Source: Pseudomonas sp. RIT288
Lineage (GTDB): Bacteria; Pseudomonadota; Gammaproteobacteria; Pseudomonadales; Pseudomonadaceae
DNA length: 64,000 nt
Direction: 5' to 3'
Assembly: GCF_000631985.1 (NCBI RefSeq)
Contig: NZ_JFYN01000034.1
Coordinates: 248,001 to 312,000, forward strand
Position 1 is the stretch's first letter. Each line of letters starts with the position of its first letter. The translations under genes were made by a program, and so were the position numbers. Of the stretch, positions 32,348 to 40,467 are shown piece after piece. The notes below the pieces were generated by a model, which ran no database searches, was not told the origin of the DNA, and worked only from the letters and a program-made list of their open reading frames with translations.

Positions 32348-33832
32348 TTACTTGTTCAGGTGGAAATCTTTTTCCGCCGCTTCGAAGCGCTGCACCATGC
32401 CAGCGGTCGGCGCGCCGAGCTTGCTGACGATGTAGATCGCCAGGCTGGCGAAGATGAAGCCCGGGATGATTTCGTACAGACCCATCACCTCGAAATGCTT
32501 CCACACCACCACGGTGATGGCACCGACCAGGATGCCGGCCAGCGCGCCGTCGCGGGTCATGTCTTTCCAGATCACCGAGATCAGCACCACCGGACCGAAC
32601 GCTGCACCGAAACCGGCCCAGGCGTAGGACACCAGGCCCAGTACGCGGTTTTCCGGGTTGGCGGCCATGGCGATAGCGATCAGCGCCACCAGCAACACCA
32701 TCGCGCGACCAACCCAGACCAGTTCCACCTGGGAAGCGGATTTGCGCAGGAAGGTTTTGTAGAAGTCTTCGGTCAGGGCGCTCGAGCACACCAGCAGTTG
32801 GCAGCTCAGGGTGCTCATGACCGCGGCGAGAATCGCCGACAACAGGACACCGGCAACCCACGGATTGAAGAGGATTTTCGCCAGTTCAATGAATACCCGC
32901 TCGTGGTTTTCGGTCACGGGACCGGCCACTTCCGGGTGCGCCGAGAAGTAGGCGATACCGAAGAAGCCCACGGCGACGGTGCCGCCCAGGCACAGGATCA
33001 TCCAGGTCATGGAGATGCGACGGGCGTTGGCAATCGACTTCACCGAGTCAGCGGCCATGAAACGCGCAAGGATGTGCGGCTGACCGAAGTACCCCAGACC
33101 CCAGCCCATCAGCGAGATGATGCCGATGAAGGTGGTGCCCTTGAGCATGTCGAAGTTGCTCGGATCCTGCGCTTCGATGGCCAGGAACGTGGTATCGACG
33201 CCACCGGTGGCCAGCAGCACGATGATCGGCGTCAGCAGCAGGGCGAAGATCATCAGCGTGGCTTGTACGGTGTCAGTCCAGCTCACCGCGAGGAAACCGC
33301 CGACGAAGGTGTAGGCAATCGTCGCTGCAGCACCGGCCCACAGCGCCGTCTCGTAGGACATGCCGAAGGTGCTTTCGAACAGTCGGGCGCCGGCCACGAT
33401 GCCGGAAGCGCAGTAAATGGTGAAGAACACCAGAATCACCACCGCCGAGATGATGCGCAGCAGACCGCTTTTGTCTTCGAAACGGCTGGAGAAGTAGTCC
33501 GGCAGGGTCAACGCATCACCGTTGTGCTCGGTCTGCACGCGCAGACGGCCGGCGACGAAGAGCCAGTTCAGGTAGGCGCCAACGATCAAACCGATGGCGA
33601 TCCAGCTTTCGGACAGACCGGACATGTAGATGGCACCTGGCAAGCCCATCAACAACCAGCCGCTCATGTCGGAAGCACCGGCAGACAGAGCCGTAACGAC
33701 GCTGCCGAGGCTGCGGCCGCCAAGAATGTAGTCAGAAAGGTTGTTGGTGGAGCGATAGGCCATGAAGCCGATCAGCACCATTGCTGCGATGTAGATCACG
33801 AACGTGATCAGTGTTGGATTGCTTACGCTCAT
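32348..33832 (-). CDS. putP: Sodium/proline symporter PutP
   Basis: 494 residues from the ATG at 33832; a reading to 34051 is rejected because its first 73 codons run over the regulatory region and have no membrane-protein character. MSVSNPTLITFVIYIAAMVLIG is the PutP N-terminus. ILGGRSLGSVVTALSAGASDMSGW is the Na+-binding TM1-TM2 region of the sodium:solute symporter family. About 13 transmembrane segments follow, with GWGLGYFGQPHILARFMA and SAILAAVMSTLSCQLLVCSSALTEDF as typical conserved parts. It imports proline with Na+. It is divergent from putA and shares a 457-base region with six PutA-type sites. Confidence 0.96.
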   Translation of the reverse strand: MSVSNPTLITFVIYIAAMVLIGFMAYRSTNNLSDYILGGRSLGSVVTALSAGASDMSGWLLMGLPGAIYMSGLSESWIAIGLIVGAYLNWLFVAGRLRVQTEHNGDALTLPDYFSSRFEDKSGLLRIISAVVILVFFTIYCASGIVAGARLFESTFGMSYETALWAGAAATIAYTFVGGFLAVSWTDTVQATLMIFALLLTPIIVLLATGGVDTTFLAIEAQDPSNFDMLKGTTFIGIISLMGWGLGYFGQPHILARFMAADSVKSIANARRISMTWMILCLGGTVAVGFFGIAYFSAHPEVAGPVTENHERVFIELAKILFNPWVAGVLLSAILAAVMSTLSCQLLVCSSALTEDFYKTFLRKSASQVELVWVGRAMVLLVALIAIAMAANPENRVLGLVSYAWAGFGAAFGPVVLISVIWKDMTRDGALAGILVGAITVVVWKHFEVMGLYEIIPGFIFASLAIYIVSKLGAPTAGMVQRFEAAEKDFHLNK

Positions 33833-33977
33833 TAAGTTACGCCCTGGCTTTGTTTTTATGTTGCAGCGGTAATCAATCGCCCACAAACGACGACGTTTGG
33901 CAGACGAAACGGAATCCCGCGCATTTAGGACTGATGTTTCCCCAGGAAAGCCACCAGCCGATGCACCGGGTATTCCC

Positions 33978-34052
33978 GGTTGCACCTTGGGCGCGAATGC
34001 TATGCAACAAAGTAAAAAAGGTGCAACCAGTTTCTGGCGATTAAGTTGCACC
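33978..34052. promoter_or_regulatory. PutA operator cluster, putP side (four GTTGCA motifs)
   Basis: GGTTGCACC at 33978-33986, TGCAAC at 34003-34008, GGTGCAACC at 34020-34028 and GTTGCACC at 34045-34052 (the second and third in inverted orientation). E. coli PutA binds GTTGCA through its ribbon-helix-helix domain, and the PutA here has that domain. The cluster is 146-220 bases ahead of the putP start and would repress putP when proline is absent. Confidence 0.8.
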
Positions 34053-34200
34053 TAGTCGGATATACCGATAAACAAGCCGTTTTTGCTCCCTTTTAGCGCA
34101 GTTGAGTCGCTCTGCTAGAAGTAAAAGCACCAAGCAGGAGCGGTACTTCAGTACCAGAAAATAATTTCTGACGAAGCGTTTATTTTTCCAAGAAAAAAAG

Positions 34201-34219
34201 GGTTGCACCCGGTTGCACC
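34201..34219. promoter_or_regulatory. PutA operator pair, putA side
   Basis: Two adjacent copies of GGTTGCACC (34201-34209 and 34211-34219), ten bases apart centre to centre, about 70 bases before the putA ATG. They are on one helical face, which suits side-by-side binding of two ribbon-helix-helix dimers and autorepression of putA. Confidence 0.82.
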
Positions 34220-34289
34220 TCTTCCGGCGCACGGCTAATCTTGCCGCCAGCTGATGCCACGCAACTGTGGCAACCATGAGGATAAAAAT

Positions 34290-37200
34290 ATGGCTACCAC
34301 CACCCTTGGGGTCAAACTCGATGACCCGACCCGCGAGCGCCTCAAGGCTGCCGCAACCTCGATTGATCGCACACCGCACTGGCTGATCAAGCAGGCAATT
34401 TTCAATTACCTGGAAAAACTCGAGGGTGGTGCAACCCTGACCGAGCTGAACGGTTTGACCGCCAAGGACGCCGACGACGCTGGCGAAGTGCAGACCGATC
34501 ACGCCCACCAGTGCTTCCTCGAATTCGCTGAAAGCATCCTGCCGCAATCGGTGCTGCGCGCTTCGATCACTGCTGCTTACCGCCGCCCCGAGCCGGAAGT
34601 GGTGCCGATGCTGATCGAACAGGCACGCCTGCCAGCATCGATGGCCGATGCCACCAACAAACTCGCCGCGACCATCGCGGAAAAACTGCGTAACCAGAAA
34701 AGTGCCGGCGGTCGTGCAGGCATTGTTCAGGGCTTGCTGCAGGAGTTTTCCCTGTCGTCCCAGGAAGGCGTGGCACTGATGTGCCTGGCCGAAGCGCTGC
34801 TGCGCATCCCCGACAAGGGCACTCGCGATGCACTGATCCGCGACAAGATCAGCACCGGCAACTGGCAGCCGCACTTGGGCAACAGCCCGTCGCTGTTCGT
34901 CAACGCCGCGACCTGGGGTCTGCTGCTGACCGGCAAACTGGTGTCGACTCACAATGAAGCAGGCCTGACCTCGTCGCTGAGCCGGATCATCGGCAAGAGC
35001 GGCGAGCCGATGATCCGCAAGGGCGTCGACATGGCCATGCGTCTGATGGGCGAGCAGTTCGTCACCGGCGAAACCATCGCCGAAGCGCTGGCCAACGCGA
35101 GCAAGTTCGAAGCCAAAGGCTTCCGTTATTCCTACGACATGCTCGGTGAAGCGGCGCTGACCGAACACGACGCGCAGAAGTACCTGGCGTCGTACGAACA
35201 AGCCATTCACTCGATCGGCAAAGCTTCCCACGGGCGTGGGATTTATGAAGGCCCGGGCATTTCCATCAAGCTCTCGGCGCTGCACCCGCGTTACAGCCGT
35301 GCGCAGTACGAGCGCGTGATGGACGAGCTGTACCCGCGCCTGCTGTCGCTGACCCTGCTGGCCAAGCAATACGACATCGGCCTGAACATCGACGCCGAAG
35401 AAGCCGACCGTCTGGAGCTGTCGCTGGATCTGCTCGAGCGCCTGTGCTTCGAACCGCAACTGACCGGCTGGAACGGCATCGGTTTCGTGATTCAGGCTTA
35501 CCAGAAGCGTTGCCCATACGTGATCGACTACGTGATCGATCTGGCCCGCCGCAGCCGTCATCGCCTGATGATCCGCCTGGTGAAAGGCGCGTACTGGGAC
35601 AGCGAAATCAAGCGCGCCCAGGTCGAGGGCCTGGAAGGCTACCCGGTCTACACCCGCAAGGTGTACACCGACGTTTCCTACATTGCCTGCGCGCGCAAAC
35701 TGCTGTCGGTGCCGGAAGTCATCTATCCGCAGTTCGCGACGCACAACGCCCACACCCTGTCGGCGATTTACCACATTGCCGGTCAGAACTATTACCCGGG
35801 CCAGTACGAATTCCAGTGCCTGCACGGCATGGGCGAACCGCTCTACGAGCAGGTTGTCGGCAAAGTTTCCGAAGGCAAGCTGAACCGTCCGTGCCGCGTG
35901 TACGCCCCGGTCGGTACTCACGAAACCCTGCTGGCGTACCTCGTGCGTCGTCTGCTGGAAAACGGCGCGAACACCTCGTTCGTCAACCGCATCGCCGACC
36001 AGTCGATTTCGATTCAGGAACTGGTGGCCGATCCGGTGGCGCAGATCGAGCAGATGGCAACCGTGGAAGGTGGTTTCGGCCTGCCGCACCCGCGCATTCC
36101 GCTGCCGCGTGACCTGTACGGCTCCGAGCGCGCCAACTCCGCCGGCATCGACATGGCCAACGAACATCGTCTGGCCTCGTTGTCCTGTGCCCTGCTCGCC
36201 ACCGCGCACAACCACTGGAAAGCCGCGCCGATGCTCGGTTGCGCCTCCAGCAACGAAGCCCTGGCACCGGTGCTGAACCCGGCGGATCACCGCGATGTGG
36301 TCGGTCACGTGCAGGAAGCCACCGTCGAAGACGTCGACAATGCGATCCAGTGCGCGCTGAATGCCGCGCCTATCTGGCAGGCTACCCCGCCTGCCGAGCG
36401 CGCGGCGATTCTGGAACGCGCCGCCGACCTGATGGAAGGTGAAATCCAGCCATTGATGGGCCTGCTGGCCCGTGAAGCCGGCAAGACCTTCGCCAACGCC
36501 ATCGCCGAAGTGCGTGAAGCGGTCGACTTCCTGCGCTACTACGCGGTGCAGGCGCGCAACGATTTCAGCAATGACGCCCACCGCCCGTTGGGCCCGGTGG
36601 TGTGCATCAGCCCGTGGAACTTCCCGCTGGCAATCTTCAGCGGTCAGGTCGCTGCCGCACTGGCCGCCGGTAACCCGGTACTGGCCAAACCGGCTGAACA
36701 GACTCCGCTGGTTGCCGCGCAAGCCGTACGTTTGTTGCTCGAAGCCGGGATTCCCGAAGGCGTGCTGCAACTGCTGCCGGGTCGCGGTGAAACCGTCGGT
36801 GCCGGTCTGGTCGGTGATGAGCGCGTCAAAGGCGTGATGTTCACCGGCTCCACCGAAGTCGCGCGTCTGCTGCAACGCAACATCGCTGGCCGTCTCGACA
36901 GCCAGGGCCGTCCGATTCCGCTGATCGCCGAAACCGGCGGGCAGAACGCGATGATCGTCGACTCCTCGGCGCTGACCGAACAAGTGGTGATCGACGTGGT
37001 GTCCTCGGCCTTCGACAGCGCCGGTCAGCGTTGCTCGGCCCTGCGCGTACTGTGCCTGCAGGAAGATTCCGCCGACCGTGTCATCGAAATGCTCAAAGGC
37101 GCGATGGCTGAAAGCCGTCTCGGCAACCCTGAGCGTCTGTCCGTGGACATTGGCCCGGTGATCGACGCCGAAGCCAAGGCCGGTATCGACAAGCACATCC

Positions 37201-38243
37201 AGGCCATGCGCGATAAAGGTCGCAGCGTGTACCAGGTGGCTATCGCCGACAGCGAAGAAGTCAAACGCGGCACTTTCGTCATGCCGACCCTGATCGAGCT
37301 GGAAAGCTTCGACGAGTTGCAACGCGAGATCTTCGGCCCGGTGCTGCACGTGGTGCGCTACAAGCGCAAGGACATCGACCAGTTGATCGGCCAGATCAAT
37401 GCGTCCGGTTATGGCCTGACCCTCGGCGTGCACACCCGTATCGACGAGACCATCGCCAAGGTGATCGACAACGTCAACGCAGGTAACGTCTACGTCAACC
37501 GCAACATCGTCGGTGCCGTGGTCGGTGTGCAGCCGTTCGGCGGCGAAGGCCTGTCGGGTACTGGCCCGAAAGCCGGCGGTCCGCTGTACCTGTACCGTTT
37601 GCTGTCGACTCGTCCTGGCGACGCGATCGAACAATCCTTCGCTCGCGGTGATGCGGTCGTCGCCCCGGACGTGCGTCTGCGTGATGCCATGAGCAAACCG
37701 CTTAACGCTTTCAAGGCCTGGGCCGAGAGCAACAAATACGCCGACCTGAGCACCCTGTGCGGGCAGTACGCCGCTCAATCGCAAAGCGGCATCACCCGCG
37801 TGCTGGCCGGCCCGACCGGCGAGAAGAACAGCTACGCGATCCTGCCGCGTGAACACGTGCTGTGCCTGGCGGACGTCGAAGGCGATCTGCTGACCCAACT
37901 GGCGGCGGTCTTGGCGGTCGGCGGTTCGGCGGTATGGCCGGAGTCCGACATCAGCAAGGCATTGTTCGCACGCCTGCCGAAGGACGTTCAGGCGCGGATC
38001 AAACGGGTTGCCGACTGGCACAAGGATGAAGTGGTATTTGACGCCGTGTTGCATCACGGCCACTCCGACCAGCTGCGTGGTGTCTGCCAGCAGATTGCCA
38101 AGCGCGCCGGTGCGATCGTTGGCGTTCAGGGCCTGTCCCAGGGCGAGACCAACATTGCGCTGGAGCGTCTGGTGATCGAGCGGGCGTTGAGCGTCAACAC
38201 GGCGGCGGCGGGTGGCAATGCCAGCCTGATGACTATCGGTTAA
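34290..38243 (+). CDS. putA: Trifunctional proline utilisation protein PutA (RHH regulator, proline dehydrogenase, P5C dehydrogenase)
   Basis: 1317 residues from the ATG at 34290 with GAGGAT upstream. Residues 1-47 (TTTLGVKLDDPTRERLKAAA) form the ribbon-helix-helix DNA-binding domain. The FAD proline dehydrogenase barrel covers about 190-570 (GLNIDAEEADRLELSLDLLE near 365; GQYEFQCLHGMGEPLYE near 505). The NAD-dependent P5C dehydrogenase covers about 650-1110, with the catalytic Glu in IAETGGQNAMIV (about 880) and Cys in SAGQRCSALR (about 913). The C-terminal lid domain closes the chain. PutA converts proline to glutamate at the membrane and represses put genes when free of proline. The matching GTTGCA sites lie directly upstream. 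Confidence 0.97.
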   Translation: MATTTLGVKLDDPTRERLKAAATSIDRTPHWLIKQAIFNYLEKLEGGATLTELNGLTAKDADDAGEVQTDHAHQCFLEFAESILPQSVLRASITAAYRRPEPEVVPMLIEQARLPASMADATNKLAATIAEKLRNQKSAGGRAGIVQGLLQEFSLSSQEGVALMCLAEALLRIPDKGTRDALIRDKISTGNWQPHLGNSPSLFVNAATWGLLLTGKLVSTHNEAGLTSSLSRIIGKSGEPMIRKGVDMAMRLMGEQFVTGETIAEALANASKFEAKGFRYSYDMLGEAALTEHDAQKYLASYEQAIHSIGKASHGRGIYEGPGISIKLSALHPRYSRAQYERVMDELYPRLLSLTLLAKQYDIGLNIDAEEADRLELSLDLLERLCFEPQLTGWNGIGFVIQAYQKRCPYVIDYVIDLARRSRHRLMIRLVKGAYWDSEIKRAQVEGLEGYPVYTRKVYTDVSYIACARKLLSVPEVIYPQFATHNAHTLSAIYHIAGQNYYPGQYEFQCLHGMGEPLYEQVVGKVSEGKLNRPCRVYAPVGTHETLLAYLVRRLLENGANTSFVNRIADQSISIQELVADPVAQIEQMATVEGGFGLPHPRIPLPRDLYGSERANSAGIDMANEHRLASLSCALLATAHNHWKAAPMLGCASSNEALAPVLNPADHRDVVGHVQEATVEDVDNAIQCALNAAPIWQATPPAERAAILERAADLMEGEIQPLMGLLAREAGKTFANAIAEVREAVDFLRYYAVQARNDFSNDAHRPLGPVVCISPWNFPLAIFSGQVAAALAAGNPVLAKPAEQTPLVAAQAVRLLLEAGIPEGVLQLLPGRGETVGAGLVGDERVKGVMFTGSTEVARLLQRNIAGRLDSQGRPIPLIAETGGQNAMIVDSSALTEQVVIDVVSSAFDSAGQRCSALRVLCLQEDSADRVIEMLKGAMAESRLGNPERLSVDIGPVIDAEAKAGIDKHIQAMRDKGRSVYQVAIADSEEVKRGTFVMPTLIELESFDELQREIFGPVLHVVRYKRKDIDQLIGQINASGYGLTLGVHTRIDETIAKVIDNVNAGNVYVNRNIVGAVVGVQPFGGEGLSGTGPKAGGPLYLYRLLSTRPGDAIEQSFARGDAVVAPDVRLRDAMSKPLNAFKAWAESNKYADLSTLCGQYAAQSQSGITRVLAGPTGEKNSYAILPREHVLCLADVEGDLLTQLAAVLAVGGSAVWPESDISKALFARLPKDVQARIKRVADWHKDEVVFDAVLHHGHSDQLRGVCQQIAKRAGAIVGVQGLSQGETNIALERLVIERALSVNTAAAGGNASLMTIG

Positions 38244-38289
38244 ACCGCTGTAACTCCAGGCGTCCGCAATGGCCGCCTGGAATAACATC

Positions 38290-38381
38290 CCCTGTAGGAG
38301 TGAGCCTGCTCGCGATAGCGATCTATCAGACGCATTCATTCAGGCTGACAGACTGCGATCGCGAGCAGGCTCGCTCCTGCA
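38290..38381. repeat. REPIN (GCGAGCAGGCTC type) after putA
   Basis: CCTGTAGGAGTGAGCCTGCTCGC... and, inverted, GCGAGCAGGCTCGCTCCTGC, about 90 bases in all. With the next element it fills the 301-base gap 38244-38544; no terminator with a clear T-run was found after putA apart from these. Confidence 0.86.
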
Positions 38382-38387
38382 AAAGAT

Positions 38388-38457
38388 CAAAAGATCGCAG
38401 CCTTCGGCAGCTCCTACCACGATCGGTGCAGGAGCTGCCGAAGGCTGCGATCTTTTG
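38388..38457. repeat. REPIN (GATCGCAGCC type), possible terminator of putA
   Basis: AAAAGATCGCAGCCTTCGGC and GCCGAAGGCTGCGATCTTTT are perfect mirror images over about 28 bases with a short loop, ending in TTTT on the plus strand. Confidence 0.86.
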
Positions 38458-38544
38458 CTTCTGTATCACGCCCATCAATCATCGTATTCAGCCTTTATCA
38501 GCAAGCCTAGACTCGGCCCAACTCCAATTTTCAGGTAGGCCGCC

Positions 38545-40347
38545 ATGTCCGAGACGCTGCTCAGTTCCCGCAATCTGGCTTTCGAGCTGTACGAAGTCCT
38601 CGATGCCGAGGGCCTGACCCGGCGTGAGCGCTTTGCCGAGCACAATCGCGAGACCTTCGACGCGGCCATCGGCACCGCGCGCAGCATTGCCGAGAAATAC
38701 TTCGCACCGCACAACCGCAAGGGCGACGAGAATGAACCGCGCTACGAGAACGCTCAGGCGATTCTGATTCCCGAAGTGAAACCAGCGGTGGATGCGTTCC
38801 TCGAGGCCGGCTTCCTCAATGCCGCGCGAAGCTTCGAAGCCGGCGGCATGCAACTGCCGACGTTGCTGTCGCAAGCCTGCTTTGCGCACTTTCAAGCGGC
38901 GAATGCGGCGACCACTTCCTATCCGTTCCTGACCATGGGCGCGGCCAACCTGATCGAAAGCTTCGGCACCGACGAGCAGAAACAGCGCTTCCTGCAACCG
39001 ATGATTGACGGCCGCTTCTTCGGCACCATGGCCCTCACCGAACCGCACGCTGGTTCGTCGCTGTCGGATATTCGTACCCGCGCCGAGCCGGCGTCCGACG
39101 GCACTTATCGACTCAAGGGCAACAAGATCTTCATTTCCGGCGGCGATCATCCGCTGTCGGAAAACATCGTGCACATGGTCCTGGCCAAACTGCCGGACGC
39201 GCCGCCGGGGGTCAAAGGCATTTCGCTGTTTATCGTGCCGAAGTTTCTGGTCAACGATGACGGCACGCTGGGCGAGCGCAATGATGTGCTGCTGGCCGGG
39301 CTGTTCCACAAGATGGGCTGGCGCGGCACCACCTCCACCGCGCTGAACTTCGGCGATAACGGCAAGTGTGTCGGCTATCTGGTGGGCAAGCCGCACCATG
39401 GCTTGAGCTACATGTTCCAGATGATGAACGAGGCGCGGATCGGTGTTGGCATGGGCGCGGTGATGCTCGGTTACGCCGGTTACCTGTATTCGCTGGAATA
39501 CGCCCGCGAACGCCCGCAAGGCCGAGTGCCGGACAGCAAGGATCCGAGCACCGCGCCAGTGGCGATCATTCAGCACGCAGATGTAAGACGCATGCTGCTG
39601 ACGCAAAAGTCCTACGTCGAAGGGGCCTTTGACCTCGGCCTGTACGCGGCACGGTTGTTCGATGACACCACCACGCTGGATACCGAAGCCGAGCGCAAAC
39701 AGGCCCAAGAGCTGCTGGACTTGCTGACACCGATCGTCAAATCCTGGCCGTCGGAGTTCTGCCTGAAAGCCAACGAACTGGCGATCCAGATTCTCGGCGG
39801 TCACGGTTACACCCGCGAATATCCGGTGGAACAGTACTACCGCGACAATCGCCTGAACCCGATCCACGAAGGCACCCACGGCATTCAGTCGCTGGACTTG
39901 CTCGGGCGCAAACTGGCGCAGAACGGCGGCGCGGGGCTCAAACAACTGATCCGTCTGATCGCCAACACCGCCGAGCGCGCAACCGCGTACGAATCGCTGA
40001 CAGCACTGCGTGAACCATTGGAGAAACTGGTGGCTCGCCTGCAAGCGGTGACCATCGGCCTGCTGACCGATCTGGCGCAGGGCAAGATCAACAGCAGCCT
40101 GGCGAATTCGGCGCTGTACCTGAAGGTGTTCGGGCACACAGTGATTGGCTGGCGCTGGCTGGAGCAGGCAATTCGGGCAGAGGAAGGCTTGGCCAAGGGC
40201 AATGCGGCGGATGCTGACTTCTATAAGGGCAAGCTGCAGGCGGCGCGGTACTTCCTGACGTGGGAAGTACCGGGTTGTCATCATGAATTGGCGTTGCTGG
40301 AGGCGCGGGATGAGACGTGCCTGGCGATGCAGGATGGGTGGTTCTGA
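38545..40347 (+). CDS. Acyl-CoA dehydrogenase with C-terminal DmdC-like domain (PA5020 homologue)
   Basis: 600 residues, longer than classical 380-residue acyl-CoA dehydrogenases. The N-terminal extension (1-75), the FAD-binding core (GTMALTEPHAGSSLSDIRTR about 153-172) and the dehydrogenase C-domain precede an extra C-terminal domain (about 470-600) typical of the 3-methylmercaptopropionyl-CoA dehydrogenase-like group. The catalytic Glu is in NPIHEGTHGIQ (Glu 442). It oxidises an acyl-CoA to the enoyl-CoA, passing electrons to ETF. Substrate is not evident; the family covers medium/long-chain acyl-CoA and DMSP breakdown. It is a single gene in the PA5020 position and belongs to the core backbone. 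Confidence 0.88.
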   Translation: MSETLLSSRNLAFELYEVLDAEGLTRRERFAEHNRETFDAAIGTARSIAEKYFAPHNRKGDENEPRYENAQAILIPEVKPAVDAFLEAGFLNAARSFEAGGMQLPTLLSQACFAHFQAANAATTSYPFLTMGAANLIESFGTDEQKQRFLQPMIDGRFFGTMALTEPHAGSSLSDIRTRAEPASDGTYRLKGNKIFISGGDHPLSENIVHMVLAKLPDAPPGVKGISLFIVPKFLVNDDGTLGERNDVLLAGLFHKMGWRGTTSTALNFGDNGKCVGYLVGKPHHGLSYMFQMMNEARIGVGMGAVMLGYAGYLYSLEYARERPQGRVPDSKDPSTAPVAIIQHADVRRMLLTQKSYVEGAFDLGLYAARLFDDTTTLDTEAERKQAQELLDLLTPIVKSWPSEFCLKANELAIQILGGHGYTREYPVEQYYRDNRLNPIHEGTHGIQSLDLLGRKLAQNGGAGLKQLIRLIANTAERATAYESLTALREPLEKLVARLQAVTIGLLTDLAQGKINSSLANSALYLKVFGHTVIGWRWLEQAIRAEEGLAKGNAADADFYKGKLQAARYFLTWEVPGCHHELALLEARDETCLAMQDGWF

Positions 40348-40375
40348 TCCAGATGGTGTGTCGCAGCTGAAGTCC

Positions 40376-40445
40376 AATCGCGAGCAGGCTCACTCCTACA
40401 GTTGGAATGCGCTCCCCTTGTAGGAGCGAGCCTGCTCGCGATAGC
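40376..40445. repeat. REPIN between the acyl-CoA dehydrogenase and the chemoreceptor
   Basis: AATCGCGAGCAGGCTCACTC and inverted GAGCGAGCCTGCTCGCGATA, 70 bases. Both neighbouring genes converge on it, so it may serve as a shared transcript end. Confidence 0.88.
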
Positions 40446-40467
40446 GTCAGTTCAAACAACACATCTC

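Noticed and set aside
32327..33835. 502-codon plus-strand frame opposite putP
   Set aside because: Charged, His/Gln-rich shadow translation; putP is a clear membrane transporter.
33832..34051. N-terminal extension of putP
   Set aside because: It would translate the PutA operator region; the normal PutP N-terminus starts at 33832.
34041..38339. 1432-codon frame on the minus strand opposite putA
   Set aside because: Shadow of putA; the putA product is a full-length, motif-complete enzyme.
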